DNA from: an uncultured Methanobrevibacter sp.
Lineage (GTDB): Archaea; Methanobacteriota; Methanobacteria; Methanobacteriales; Methanobacteriaceae
Direction: 5' to 3'
NCBI RefSeq assembly: GCF_902788255.1
Contig: NZ_CADAJR010000007.1
Coordinates: 1 to 64,000 of the forward strand
Length of the DNA stretch: 64,000 bases
Shown here: piece after piece, positions 34,883-44,779 of the stretch
How the letters are laid out: every line of letters starts with the position of its first letter
Position numbering within the stretch: position 1 is the first letter of the stretch
Notes under the pieces: generated by a model
Seen by the model: only the letters and a program-made list of their open reading frames with translations
The model's database searches: none
What the model was told of the DNA's origin: nothing
Made by a program: the position numbers and the translations under genes

Positions 34883-35729
34883 AGAATGCTTTAATCCAGT
34901 CAAATAATGAATCAAGTGAAAAACCGCCAGTGGAATTTCCATTATTTAGAAATTCACCTACTTGATCTTTATAGTGGTTTACATCACCCTGCACATTTTG
35001 CACTTGTTGAATTGTATTTGCCAGATTTTCAATATCCACATTTGTAATGTTGATATTGTTGTTTTGAACATAGTTATTGATAATGTTCACAATAGTTCCA
35101 TGATCTGTAACGTTACCTTTTGACACTTCCTGTTTAACATCGTCAACCAGTTTTGATAATTTGTCCGCATCCACACCTGAGTTTTCAACAATTTCGGCTT
35201 GTGTGTAGATTTCATCGTTTGCAGCTTCTTTTACAGTTTCCGGAATTTTAACATCAGTAACTTCTTCATAAGAATTCATTATTCCTGCAAGAGCAGATTC
35301 TCCTGTAGCGGAAACAGGACTGGTTACGTAAACGTGTCCACTGGTTATACCTGCTGATTTCAATGCTGAAATGTACATGTTACCAGTGATTGTTGTGATT
35401 TTGGATTTGTCCACACTCACTTCAAGATTGTCATTATCTTTTAAATCGAGGAATGCAGATGATAATATTTGATTTGATGAATAGGATTTACCTGTAATAC
35501 CACTGGATACTTGATTTACTTGATCAGCAGTGATTACTTTTGAATTCACATTGTTTAAATCAACATTTGCTTGATTTACAAAGAATGCATCAACAACAGA
35601 TTTATAATCGTTGTTTGCATATGTAGTTTCACCATATGTTATTACAAGATTGGAATCGGCTGCAAATCCGGTTGGAAGCAATAATCCAACAAGGAGTATA
35701 GCCAATATTGGTATAGTAATTCTTTTCAT
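34869..35729 (-). CDS. Secreted DUF1002-family protein
   Basis: 286 residues from ATG 35729, with GAGGTGA five bases upstream. A signal peptide (KRITIPILAILLVGLLLPTGFAA) precedes the DUF1002 domain: VVDAFFVNQANVDLN, SSAFLDLKDNDNLEVSV, MYISALKSAGITSGHVYVTSPVSATGESALAGIM. The family is shared with Firmicutes (YpuA). Its function is unknown. A C-terminal linker of Asn-rich helices ends in an amphipathic FSLDSLFDWIKAFFNGN segment that may contact the membrane. Confidence 0.85.
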   Translation of the reverse strand: MKRITIPILAILLVGLLLPTGFAADSNLVITYGETTYANNDYKSVVDAFFVNQANVDLNNVNSKVITADQVNQVSSGITGKSYSSNQILSSAFLDLKDNDNLEVSVDKSKITTITGNMYISALKSAGITSGHVYVTSPVSATGESALAGIMNSYEEVTDVKIPETVKEAANDEIYTQAEIVENSGVDADKLSKLVDDVKQEVSKGNVTDHGTIVNIINNYVQNNNINITNVDIENLANTIQQVQNVQGDVNHYKDQVGEFLNNGNSTGGFSLDSLFDWIKAFFNGN

Positions 35730-35978
35730 TATCTTCACCTCACTATAATTCCTATCTTAAATTAGCGGAAGTAGTATATAAATGTTATAGTTTTTTGTAC
35801 ATATTTTAGTGAATGTTAAGTTTGAAAAAGCATTGTAAAAAATAAACAAACATGTAACAACATATTCTAAAATTTGTTCATTCGTTCGGTTTTTTGAAAT
35901 GAAAAAATATCCTACTCGCAAAAAACATACAATATTATATAAAACAAAAATCAAAATACAACTAATGAGGTTGTTAAT

Positions 35979-36776
35979 ATGAAAAGTAATATATCAGAAG
36001 AACTAAACATGAAATTTCCACCAATAGTATTGCTCAAAAGTGACAATAAACCTGAAAATGCAGTCGGACCGAAAAATAATGGAGGATGTGCAATGAGTTT
36101 TGTTGCACAAACCATTGCAAAAAGAAAAACCACCTACTTCGGACGTGAAAACATTACCTGCGGAGGAGTTTCAGTAGGATTCGGATGGGGATCAGGACTT
36201 CCTACAGAAGATGCAGTTGATTTTCAGGCAGCATTTTTGTCAAATGGTCTTGACTCAGCAGTTGACAAGGAAAACTATCAAAAGAGATTGGAAAATATGC
36301 CAAAACCATCACGAGAAATGTTTACCCATGGAGAGAGAATCTACTGTGATTTTGAAACTGCCAAGACATGCATAAAAAATCGTCCAATATATGATGAGGG
36401 ACAATACGTCATATTCAAGGGATTGGAAAACTTGGAGGAAGGTGAAATTCCAGAATCAGTGATCTTTACCGTGAATCCTATTGAACTGACAGTTTTAATG
36501 CAGATTAATTCATCATTCAGGCTTGAAGGCAACTACATCTTAACACCACAGGCTTCATCATGTCAGGCAATTGGATGCTTTACATTCCAGCAGACCGAAA
36601 GTGACAATCCGAAACCTGTTTTAAGTCCAATTGACTTTGCAGGACGCAGTAAAATGAAACACTTCATCCCAAATGATTATCTGACATTGTCCATGCCATG
36701 GGAATTATTCCTAAAACTGGAAGAGTTAAGCGAAACAAGCGTTTTAAAAACAGATTTGTGGAAGGAATTCATTTAA
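35979..36776 (+). CDS. DUF169-family protein
   Basis: 265 residues. DUF169 proteins are common in methanogens and clostridia. Typical features: FPPIVLLKSDNKPENAVGPKNNGGCAMSF near the start (conserved Cys in an anaerobic redox-like motif), ENITCGGVSVGFGWGSGLP, and FKGLENLEEGEIPESVIFTVNP. No signal peptide. Function unknown; a role in binding a metal or cofactor is often guessed but unproven. A TATA-like AATATTATATAAAAC lies about 45 bp upstream. The following ABC genes are about 66 bp away and may be separate. Confidence 0.85.
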   Translation: MKSNISEELNMKFPPIVLLKSDNKPENAVGPKNNGGCAMSFVAQTIAKRKTTYFGRENITCGGVSVGFGWGSGLPTEDAVDFQAAFLSNGLDSAVDKENYQKRLENMPKPSREMFTHGERIYCDFETAKTCIKNRPIYDEGQYVIFKGLENLEEGEIPESVIFTVNPIELTVLMQINSSFRLEGNYILTPQASSCQAIGCFTFQQTESDNPKPVLSPIDFAGRSKMKHFIPNDYLTLSMPWELFLKLEELSETSVLKTDLWKEFI

Positions 36777-36842
36777 ATATTTGCTTTCAAATTCTTGAAA
36801 AAATATAATTATAATGATCAATAGAATATATTAAGAATATTT

Positions 36843-38549
36843 ATGAAAAAATTATTAAAACCTATGAAAAATAAGATTCACTTAATCTTATTTATTTTCA
36901 TTTTCCTATTAATTCAAGTTTACTGTGATTTAACTTTACCACAATACACCGCGTATATTGTAAATATCGGGATACAAAATACTGATTTTCAGTTTATTAT
37001 AGATACCGGTATGATGATGCTTTTAATGGTTGCAATCTCTGCTTTGGCCACAGTTGGTGTCAGCTATTTTTCAAGCAGAGTATCATCAGGTTATGCAAAG
37101 GACTTGAGGAAAATAATCTACAGAAAGGTTTTAAAATTTTCCAATCATGAACTGAATGACATTTCCAGGTCCTCATTGATTACAAGAACAACCAATGATG
37201 TAAATCAGCTCCAGAACGTTTTGGGAATGATTTTTACAACACTGATTTTTGCACCTCTCTTGGGTATCGGCAGCATAATAAAAGTTTTCGAGCTTGAAAC
37301 CGATTTAACATGGATTATTATTGTCAATTTCATTGCGGTGATATTGCTTTTGATTATAGTTATCATACGTGTACTCCCATACTTTAAAATCACACAGGAA
37401 ATTCTTGACAGAATGAACCGGACTGCAAGGGAAATCCTGATGGGAATACCAGTTATCAAAGCTTTTGTTCGTCAGGATTATGAGGAAAACAAATTCCAGA
37501 AAGTGAACAAGGAATTCTATGACGTGAACATCTATGTATTCAAAAACATGCTGGTTATGCTTCCGTTAATGACACTGATAATGAACATGATGGTCGTTTT
37601 AATCCTATACTTTGGTGCATATGATGCCATAAGTGGAGGACTCCTTACCGGAGACATCATTGCATTTATCCAATATTCAACCCAGATTATTACCTCATTT
37701 TTGATGATTGGAGGATTTTTCATTATGCTTCCAAGAGTGCTTGTTTCAGGAAGACGTGTGAGTGAAGTTTTAAACACCGAAATTACAATAAAAGACGGTG
37801 AAATTACAGAAATTTCACAAAATCCTACAATTGAATTTAAAAACGTCTGCTACAAATATCCCGGAAGTGAAAAGGAAACACTAAAAAATATAAATTTTAC
37901 ATTAAAACCCGGAAAAACCACTGCAATCATTGGCGGAACAGGAAGCGGCAAGTCCACAATATTAAACCTGATCCCACGCCTTCATGACCCGACAAGTGGT
38001 GAAATCCTCATTGACGGATTAAACATTAAAAATTTTAAATTACAACAATTAAGGGACAAAATAAGTTTTACTCCTCAAAAGGCCATTCTTTTCCAAGGAG
38101 ATGTCAAATCCAACATGAGAATTGGAAAAGCTGATGCAAGTGAAGATGAAATTTCCAAGGCACTGGAACTTGCCCAGGTTGATTTCATTGAAAATCTCTC
38201 AGAAGAAGTCACACAAGGAGGGTCAAACTTTTCAGGCGGTCAAAAACAGCGCCTATCAATAGCAAGGGCAATAATTGACCATCATGAATTTTATTTATTC
38301 GATGACTGCTTTTCAGCCCTTGACATGAATACAGAAAGAAAGATTAAAAACAATCTCAAGGATTTGAAGGCCTCCTCAATACTCATTGTTTCTCAAAGGA
38401 TTTCGACAATAATGGATGCCGATGAGATATTGGTAATCGACAATGGCGAAATCGTTGATAGGGGAAATCATGAAAGCCTGATTGAAAGTTCCGACATCTA
38501 CCGTGAAATCGTAAACATCCAGGTCGACAACATGGAGGCATTATCATGA
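36843..38549 (+). CDS. ABC exporter half-transporter, subunit 1
   Basis: 568 residues: six membrane helices (about 15-290) and a C-terminal ATPase domain. Walker A is GGTGSGKST, signature FSGGQKQRLS, Walker B YLFDDCFSALD. Asp replaces the catalytic Glu after Walker B, which marks the non-hydrolysing site of heterodimeric type IV exporters (TM287/288 kind). The partner gene overlaps by 4 bp. Likely exports drugs, lipids or peptides; the substrate cannot be deduced. Confidence 0.93.
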   Translation: MKKLLKPMKNKIHLILFIFIFLLIQVYCDLTLPQYTAYIVNIGIQNTDFQFIIDTGMMMLLMVAISALATVGVSYFSSRVSSGYAKDLRKIIYRKVLKFSNHELNDISRSSLITRTTNDVNQLQNVLGMIFTTLIFAPLLGIGSIIKVFELETDLTWIIIVNFIAVILLLIIVIIRVLPYFKITQEILDRMNRTAREILMGIPVIKAFVRQDYEENKFQKVNKEFYDVNIYVFKNMLVMLPLMTLIMNMMVVLILYFGAYDAISGGLLTGDIIAFIQYSTQIITSFLMIGGFFIMLPRVLVSGRRVSEVLNTEITIKDGEITEISQNPTIEFKNVCYKYPGSEKETLKNINFTLKPGKTTAIIGGTGSGKSTILNLIPRLHDPTSGEILIDGLNIKNFKLQQLRDKISFTPQKAILFQGDVKSNMRIGKADASEDEISKALELAQVDFIENLSEEVTQGGSNFSGGQKQRLSIARAIIDHHEFYLFDDCFSALDMNTERKIKNNLKDLKASSILIVSQRISTIMDADEILVIDNGEIVDRGNHESLIESSDIYREIVNIQVDNMEALS

Positions 38550-40351
38550 GCCCAAGACCTCTTAGAAGAAAGCCTCCTGAAAAGCCTGTAGACAACAGAA
38601 AGGCAATCAAAAACATTTTAAGCCTTTTAAATGACCATAAATGGAAACTTATATTGACAATACTATTTACCGTAATATCCACGGCATTTACTATTATAGC
38701 ACCTCTTCTCATTGGTCAGGCAACAACTATAATATTTGATGGAATAAACAACATTATCCATAACACAGGCACAATTGACATCAGCACATTGTTTTACCTT
38801 TTGGAAATCGTTACAGTATTATATCTTGTAAGTTCTGTATTTTCATACCTGCAGAGTTTATTTTTGATTGAAGTGACCACCAAAATCAGTTATGACTTAA
38901 GGGAAAGATTAATTGAAAAGATATTACACCTTCCAATGGACAAGGTTGAGGAAAACAAAAGGGGAGATATCCTTTCAAGGGTCACAAACGATGTCGATTC
39001 CCTGCAGAATGGTATTACACAGTCATTCATCCAATTGTCAACTGCAATAATTACTTTAATCGGAGTATTCATAATGATGCTGACAATCAATGTCTGGATG
39101 ACACTTACTACAATTATCCTGGTCCCGATTGCATTCATATTAATCCATTTAATGACAAAGTATTCACAAAAGTACTTCCTCAAACAGCTGACCTTTAAAG
39201 GTTCGCTAAACGGTCAAATCGAGGAAACATTCACCGGCCACGACATTATCCGTGCATTCAACCAGGAAGAAATATCCCTGGAGAAATTTGAAAGCGACAA
39301 TGAAAACTGGTTTACCCATGAATGGAAATCACAGTTTTATTCAAGTCTGAACGGTCCTTTGATGAACTTCATATCCAATTTCACATATGTTGTGGTTGCG
39401 GTTTTGGGTGCTGTCTTTGTGCTTCAAAGAGCAATAATGGTCGGAGATATTTTAGCATTTTTCCAATACACCCAAAGCTTTACAAGACCTATACAACAAA
39501 TAACCCGTATAATGAATCAGATCCAAACCGCCATGGCTGCAAGCGAACGTATCTTTGAATTTTTGGATTATGAAGATGAGCAAAACCCATCCGATAGACA
39601 AATCAATACCTTGAAAGAAGGCATCACATTTGAAAATGTCAGCTTTTCATACACACCAAATGAAAAAATAATTAAAAACCTATCATTTGATGTTAAAAAA
39701 GGTGAAAAGATAGCAATAATCGGTGAAACCGGAGCCGGTAAGACCACCATCGTAAAATTGCTCATGAGATTTTATGACATAACTGACGGATCAATCAGGA
39801 TTGACGGCATAGATATAGATGAATATGACAAAAACAGTCTGAGGTCTCTAATAGGCATGGTATTGCAGGATTCATGGCTCTTTTCAGATACAATATCAAA
39901 TAATATCCGCTACGGAAACCTTGATGCAACCGATTCAGAAATTGCTGATGCTGCCGGCAAGGTATATGCGGACAAATTCATCCACCAGCATTCCGATGGA
40001 TACGAAAGTGTCCTGAACGAGGATTCGGACAACATATCCCATGGACAAAAGCAACTATTGACTATAGCCCGTACAATACTGTCAAAAAAAGAAGTACTTA
40101 TTCTGGATGAAGCAACATCAAGTGTTGATACCAGAACAGAAAAATTGATTCAAAAGGCAATGGATAAGCTGATGGAAGGAAAAACAAGTTTCATTATAGC
40201 CCACAGGCTTTCAACAATCCGGAATGCAGACAAGATTATTGTAATTGAAAATGGTGAAATAATAGAGCAAGGAACCCACGAGGAATTGCTTGCCCTTAAG
40301 GGTTATTACTACACTACTTTGAAAACACAGCTAAAGGAAAAAATTGCCTAA
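38546..40351 (+). CDS. ABC exporter half-transporter, subunit 2
   Basis: 601 residues with a longer N-terminal cytosolic extension (SPRPLRRKPPEKPVDNRK), six helices and an ATPase domain. Walker A is GETGAGKTT and Walker B LILDEATSSVD, with the catalytic Glu present. The signature motif is degenerate (NISHGQKQL instead of LSGGQ). That is complementary to subunit 1, so one composite ATP site is competent (Walker B of subunit 2 plus LSGGQ-like of subunit 1) and one is degenerate. The overlap gives coupled translation. Confidence 0.93.
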   Translation: MSPRPLRRKPPEKPVDNRKAIKNILSLLNDHKWKLILTILFTVISTAFTIIAPLLIGQATTIIFDGINNIIHNTGTIDISTLFYLLEIVTVLYLVSSVFSYLQSLFLIEVTTKISYDLRERLIEKILHLPMDKVEENKRGDILSRVTNDVDSLQNGITQSFIQLSTAIITLIGVFIMMLTINVWMTLTTIILVPIAFILIHLMTKYSQKYFLKQLTFKGSLNGQIEETFTGHDIIRAFNQEEISLEKFESDNENWFTHEWKSQFYSSLNGPLMNFISNFTYVVVAVLGAVFVLQRAIMVGDILAFFQYTQSFTRPIQQITRIMNQIQTAMAASERIFEFLDYEDEQNPSDRQINTLKEGITFENVSFSYTPNEKIIKNLSFDVKKGEKIAIIGETGAGKTTIVKLLMRFYDITDGSIRIDGIDIDEYDKNSLRSLIGMVLQDSWLFSDTISNNIRYGNLDATDSEIADAAGKVYADKFIHQHSDGYESVLNEDSDNISHGQKQLLTIARTILSKKEVLILDEATSSVDTRTEKLIQKAMDKLMEGKTSFIIAHRLSTIRNADKIIVIENGEIIEQGTHEELLALKGYYYTTLKTQLKEKIA

Positions 40352-41142
40352 ATCTTTTCAAAGCATTCGTCCATCAATTTTTGGGACTCATCACCAAGAG
40401 AACCGACCTCATCTGCTTTTCTAAATGAATTGTAGGCTTCCTTAAAATCATCCAATGCATAATATGCCAGTCCCTTACCTTCAAATGCCTCAAATGATCC
40501 CTCATTCTTTTCAAGCACTTTATCATAAACATCTATTGCATCTTCATAGTCTCCGTTAAGCCTGTTTGCATGTGCAATACCGATATAAGAATCAATATCT
40601 TCTTCAATGGCCAGGGAATTGATAAACTCTTCAATAGCGGCACCATATTTTTCAAGATTAATTAGTGCACAACCTTTAAGATAATATGCTTTCTTATTAG
40701 ATCGGTTAACATCAATAGCCTTGTTACAAAGTTCTACAACTCTCAAGTTTGCTCTTGATGCATCTACAAAATCACCATCATTTATTCTGTCAAATCTTCT
40801 TTTTGCCCTTCTGACATAGTCCTCATCCCTATTGAGAGCAACTTTAAGGTCTCTAGAAGATTTTCTAATTGATTCCGGCAACTCATCCTCATCAATGATT
40901 TCTGATTTTAACTGTGACATCTCATCAACCACATCCGAAATATGATTTAAAGTGGATTCACCGAATTCCCCCAAAGCCTCTTCATTTAATCCTTTTGCAT
41001 CTAACTCTCTTAAAACATCTTTACCCTCATCTTTTAAAAAATCAATGCCGTCAGAAATTTGTTGAAGTAAATTAGATTCAAAAACTGCTTTGTCACCTTT
41101 ACGTCTGTTAACTTTAATATCTTCTTCCTTTGTTTCTTTCAT
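40348..41142 (-). CDS. Tetratricopeptide-repeat protein
   Basis: 264 residues from ATG 41142 with GGTGA nearby; a TTG at 41154 is less likely. The N-terminal 110 residues are charged and probably coiled-coil (SNLLQQISDGIDFLKDEGKDVLRELDAKG). Four TPR units follow (KAYYLKGCALINLEKYGAAIEEF, DSYIGIAHANRLNGDYEDAID, EGKGLAYYALDDFKEAYNSFRKA). Cytosolic scaffold; partner unknown. It is convergent with and overlaps the ABC gene by 4 bp. Confidence 0.85.
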   Translation of the reverse strand: MKETKEEDIKVNRRKGDKAVFESNLLQQISDGIDFLKDEGKDVLRELDAKGLNEEALGEFGESTLNHISDVVDEMSQLKSEIIDEDELPESIRKSSRDLKVALNRDEDYVRRAKRRFDRINDGDFVDASRANLRVVELCNKAIDVNRSNKKAYYLKGCALINLEKYGAAIEEFINSLAIEEDIDSYIGIAHANRLNGDYEDAIDVYDKVLEKNEGSFEAFEGKGLAYYALDDFKEAYNSFRKADEVGSLGDESQKLMDECFEKI

Positions 41143-41205
41143 TATCTCACCCAAACATACTTAATAATAGATTACACCACATATCTTAAAAAGTTTAAGG
41201 AACTG

Positions 41206-42570
41206 CTACTTCCCGCAAACCTTTTTGAATTTGAGATTAAAAACCCATATGAAAACAAAGCCCACTATTGAACCGATGTTCATTCCAATAATTGCTCCCA
41301 GATACACTCCAAAAACACCCATATTCAATAGTATACCCATCACATAGGCAAATGCCATACTTAATACCAGTTCCCTCATTATAGTCAAAGCCAATGACTT
41401 GAAACCTGAACCGACCCCCTGATAGGTATATGCTGCCGTTGCTCCAAATGCAATCAGGACATTATAGAAAACCAGAAGCTGCAGTATTTCAGCGGAACGG
41501 TTGACTAAAACAGGGTCATTAGCCTGGAAGTTGAAGGCACCACAGATAGGTTGGGCAAAAACAAAGAATATCAGACAAATCAAAACAGTGATAATCAGGC
41601 TTATGAATGTAGAGTACTTGATTGTTTCATTGAAGTTTTCCCAGTTTCGAGCCCCATATGCCACACCCGATACGGTTATGGTCGCAATTCCAATAGCCAT
41701 GCAGGGTATGAATGCTATTGTAATCAATCTCCATGTTATGGTAAATGATGCGACCTCACCGACACCTGCAGTCACCATTATCAGGAAATTCAAAATGATA
41801 GCCACCAATGCAAATATAATCTCCTCTGTTGCGGCGGGCAGTGACACAACGAGGATTTCCTTATATATTTCAAGCTTTCTTCTGTAATACTCGAACTTGA
41901 ATTTGAAATAGGTATCCTTTTTAACAAATATCCAGTATAGCATCCAGACATAACCCGCAAATGAAGCTATTACGGTTGCAAGTCCCGCTCCAAAAATGCC
42001 CAGATTAAAAGAATATATCAAAATAGGATCGATTATCATGTTCAGGACTGCAGTAAAAATCAGCGGATTGGTTGCCCTGCCAACAGCCCCTTCAGTACGG
42101 AATATGCTTGCGGTAACATTGGGTGCAAGAAATACAATATTCAAAAAGAATATGATTTGACCATAACTTAGGCAATATGTCTTGACACTTGATGCTCCAA
42201 GTAAAATAACTATATCCTCTAAAAAGAATACTCCTACAATTAAAACTATAATAGATACAATAACTGTTAAAATTATAGCATGCATAACTGCATTATTTGC
42301 ATCCTCAATTCTTTGGGCACCGACATATCTTGAAATCAGGGAGTTGGCACCTGCACCGATACCAGTTCCAAGACCAATGATGACAAGATACAAAGGTGAA
42401 GTGAAACCCAATGCAGCAAGTGCATCGGCATTCAAACCCGAAACCCAAAAGCTGTCAATCAGATTGTTTAAAAACATCAGAAGCATTGAAAATATTGTTG
42501 GAAAAGCCAATTTGTTAATGGCATTTCTTGGAGAACCTCTAATCACGTCAATATTTTCACTGCTTTGCAT
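41206..42570 (-). CDS. MATE family efflux transporter (second copy)
   Basis: 454 residues, twelve predicted helices. Blocks include FPTIFSMLLMFLNNLIDSFWVSGLNADALAALGF, the RYVGAQRIEDANNAV loop and GVAYGARNWENFNETIKYS, typical of the DinF/NorM-like group in methanogens. It differs clearly from the copy at 14136. It ends shortly before a TPR gene on the same strand. Substrate unknown. Confidence 0.9.
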   Translation of the reverse strand: MQSSENIDVIRGSPRNAINKLAFPTIFSMLLMFLNNLIDSFWVSGLNADALAALGFTSPLYLVIIGLGTGIGAGANSLISRYVGAQRIEDANNAVMHAIILTVIVSIIVLIVGVFFLEDIVILLGASSVKTYCLSYGQIIFFLNIVFLAPNVTASIFRTEGAVGRATNPLIFTAVLNMIIDPILIYSFNLGIFGAGLATVIASFAGYVWMLYWIFVKKDTYFKFKFEYYRRKLEIYKEILVVSLPAATEEIIFALVAIILNFLIMVTAGVGEVASFTITWRLITIAFIPCMAIGIATITVSGVAYGARNWENFNETIKYSTFISLIITVLICLIFFVFAQPICGAFNFQANDPVLVNRSAEILQLLVFYNVLIAFGATAAYTYQGVGSGFKSLALTIMRELVLSMAFAYVMGILLNMGVFGVYLGAIIGMNIGSIVGFVFIWVFNLKFKKVCGK

Positions 42571-42587
42571 AGTAATATATTGAACTG

Positions 42588-43580
42588 TTAATAATGATAA
42601 CAGTTACTCTTTTTAGTCCTATAGCAATTATTGCACATCAGACATCTAGACTGGACACTGCTTCCATCCATCCAACCTTTCAGGAAGTCCTTTTCACAGA
42701 CAAATGGCCTGTACATTGACATGAACTCGATATTAGTTGTGTTAAGCAATTGATTCATATGTTCCATATTGTTGAATCCTCCGCCAACAATTACCGGCAC
42801 GTCAACCGAATCGATCAGTTTGCTGGTATAGTCAACAAGTTCATCTTCAGATGAGAGTTTTTTGGTAAAATAAAGCGGTGACAATGGTCGTGTAACCTGA
42901 ATTGAGTCAACTCCCACCTTTTCAAGGAGCTTGCATGCCTCCAGACTTTCACTGGCGTCAAAACCGTCCTTTCTCTCATCAAATGTATTGACCTTAACTG
43001 AAACATGCAAATCCAGATTGTCCTTCATTACCCTGATTAGTTCCAGCACCATCCTCATACGGTTAAAGACATTTCCCCCATAGTTGTCATCCCTTTGGTT
43101 ATAATATGGATTGATGAATTTGGATAAAAAGAAATTGTTTCCAACAGACAGTTGTATTCCGTCAAAATCCGCATACTGCAGCTTTTGGGCGGCATCAATG
43201 ATGTCTGATTGAATTTGGCGAATGTCGTCAAGAGTCAAATCATTGACCGGAATGTCCAAATCTATTCCCCTGTTATATTTGATGAACTCGACCTGGCCAA
43301 GAATTGGAACGTCCCAGCTGTGAGTTATTTCGGCAAGTTTTCTTGCCATGGTCATGAAATTCAGACTGTCCATCATATAGGAATGCTCAATGAACTTGTC
43401 CTTTGGATAGATTGAATATAATTCTGAAGTGATAAGCCCAACTCCACTTGAGGCGATTTTTTCATATCGCTCATATATCGCATCTAGGTCATTTTGCTCG
43501 GATTCCCATAGCCCTGTTCTGATTATACGGCTTTTAAGTGTTAAATCCCCTAGTTTACATTTATCGAATATAGTTTTCAT
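42588..43580 (-). CDS. NADH:flavin oxidoreductase, Old Yellow Enzyme family
   Basis: 330 residues, a single TIM-barrel OYE domain. FMN contacts are visible in SRIIRTGLWESEQN and VPVIVGGGFNN. The usual active-site histidines before the strand are changed, for DFDGIQLSVGNNFFLSKFINPYYNQRDDNYGG. The C-terminus CLMCNNCYRTKKSNC has a cysteine cluster recalling the [4Fe-4S] motif of larger members, but the NAD-binding extension is missing. It sits 53 bp after an HxlR regulator gene on the same strand, likely its target. Confidence 0.87.
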   Translation of the reverse strand: MKTIFDKCKLGDLTLKSRIIRTGLWESEQNDLDAIYERYEKIASSGVGLITSELYSIYPKDKFIEHSYMMDSLNFMTMARKLAEITHSWDVPILGQVEFIKYNRGIDLDIPVNDLTLDDIRQIQSDIIDAAQKLQYADFDGIQLSVGNNFFLSKFINPYYNQRDDNYGGNVFNRMRMVLELIRVMKDNLDLHVSVKVNTFDERKDGFDASESLEACKLLEKVGVDSIQVTRPLSPLYFTKKLSSEDELVDYTSKLIDSVDVPVIVGGGFNNMEHMNQLLNTTNIEFMSMYRPFVCEKDFLKGWMDGSSVQSRCLMCNNCYRTKKSNCYHY

Positions 43581-43615
43581 AGTAGTAAATAGTAAAAAAT
43601 AGTATAAAAAGAAAT

Positions 43616-43635
43616 AAGTAATTTTAAACTTACCT
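43616..43635. promoter_or_regulatory. Operator-like repeat upstream of the OYE gene
   Basis: AAGTAATTTTAAACTTACCT closely matches AAGTAATTCAATAGTTACTTACCT upstream of the HxlR gene (44017). It sits between the HxlR stop and the OYE start, so it is well placed for autoregulation plus target control. Confidence 0.4.
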
Positions 43636-44005
43636 AAATACCATATACTTCACGATATTCTCTTAAAAGCTGGCTGATTTCATCTTCACTTCTTGTATCG
43701 TCGATTTCATTGAAAAAATAAGCTGTGATTTCGTATAGTATCCTATTTGTCTTAAGTCCCTTTTCGGTCAGTGCATACTCGGTTTTGTTGTGAACCTCAT
43801 CGATGACTGTTTTGGTGACAAGATTCTGCTCTTCCATATACTTTAATGTCTGGGCTAGAACATGATTGCTTATTGTCGGGTTCATCTGCTTGAACTCATT
43901 GAAATGGGTTTTGCCGTTGTATATATTGGACATTATGCAAAAAATCCATTTTCGATTGAACACATCAAGAGTATTTCCTATAGGACAAATATTATTCTCA
44001 ACCAT
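43634..44005 (-). CDS. HxlR-type winged-helix transcriptional regulator
   Basis: 123 residues. The single cysteine near the start (ENNICPIGNTLDVFNRKWIFCIMSNIYNG) and the helix-turn-helix NHVLAQTLKYMEEQNLVTK define the HxlR family, whose members sense electrophiles or oxidants through that cysteine. The target is probably the adjacent OYE gene and the divergent DsbA-like gene. A second matching site suggests autoregulation. Confidence 0.88.
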   Translation of the reverse strand: MVENNICPIGNTLDVFNRKWIFCIMSNIYNGKTHFNEFKQMNPTISNHVLAQTLKYMEEQNLVTKTVIDEVHNKTEYALTEKGLKTNRILYEITAYFFNEIDDTRSEDEISQLLREYREVYGI

Positions 44006-44016
44006 AATATCAAATC

Positions 44017-44036
44017 AAGTAATTCAATAGTTACTT
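44017..44036. promoter_or_regulatory. Inverted repeat in the HxlR / DsbA divergent promoter region
   Basis: AAGTAA (44017-44022) and TTACTT (44031-44036) are a 6-bp inverted repeat with an 8-bp spacer, in the 81-bp gap between divergent genes. It is extended on the right by ACCT, as is the site at 43616. Confidence 0.4.
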
Positions 44037-44086
44037 ACCTATTTATTAATGAAATGTATTAAATATTTTCCTTAGAGGTTATGATT

Positions 44087-44779
44087 ATGAAAATTACATA
44101 CTGGAGCGACTTTGCTTGCCCTTACTGTTATATAGGAAACACAAGACTGAAAAGAGCGGTTGAAGATTTGGATTTGGATGTTGAATTTGACATGCGTGCT
44201 TTTGAGCTTGATCAGAATGCACCTATGGATGTTACATCCACAACCGTTGAGAGATTTGGTGTCAAATATGGTTTAAGTAAGGAGGATGCCAAAAAACAGG
44301 TTTCACAAATATCCGAACTTGGAAAGGCAGAGGGAATTGATTTTAAATATGAAACCACTTTATACACAAATACCCGTGATGCCCACAGACTGATGAAACT
44401 GGCAGAGAGTAAAAATGACCCTGAACTTGTAGAAAATCTTGCCAATATGCTCTTTGATGCATACTTCACAAAAAATCTAAAATTGGCAGACAGGGAAGTT
44501 TTGCTTGATATTGGAATGAAAGCAGGTTTGAAAGATGAGGAAATAACTGAAGTTCTGGACAGTGACATGTACAATTCATTAGTCGAATCAGATGAGACAA
44601 TTGCTCTTTCAAGCGGGATTCATGCTGTTCCATTTTATCTATTCGATAGTAAATATTCCATCCCAGGAGCACTTTCATATGAAGATTTCAAAAGCGTTTT
44701 AAGTCAAATAATTGCTGAAAGTGAAGTGGATGAAGAAAAAGATGCTGACAGTTGTGTTAATGGAGTCTGCAGGATATGA
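44087..44779 (+). CDS. DsbA/FrnE-like thiol oxidoreductase
   Basis: 230 residues from ATG 44087, with AGAGGT seven bases before; ATG 44081 is the alternative. Thioredoxin fold with the active site CPYC in DFACPYCYIGN, the FrnE-type helical insertion, and GVHAVPF-like sequence (GIHAVPFYLFDSKYSIPGA) at the cis-proline. No signal peptide, so it works in the cytosol. The tail ends with another cysteine pair, DSCVNGVC. It overlaps the metallohydrolase gene by ATGA and may respond to HxlR. Confidence 0.87.
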   Translation: MKITYWSDFACPYCYIGNTRLKRAVEDLDLDVEFDMRAFELDQNAPMDVTSTTVERFGVKYGLSKEDAKKQVSQISELGKAEGIDFKYETTLYTNTRDAHRLMKLAESKNDPELVENLANMLFDAYFTKNLKLADREVLLDIGMKAGLKDEEITEVLDSDMYNSLVESDETIALSSGIHAVPFYLFDSKYSIPGALSYEDFKSVLSQIIAESEVDEEKDADSCVNGVCRI

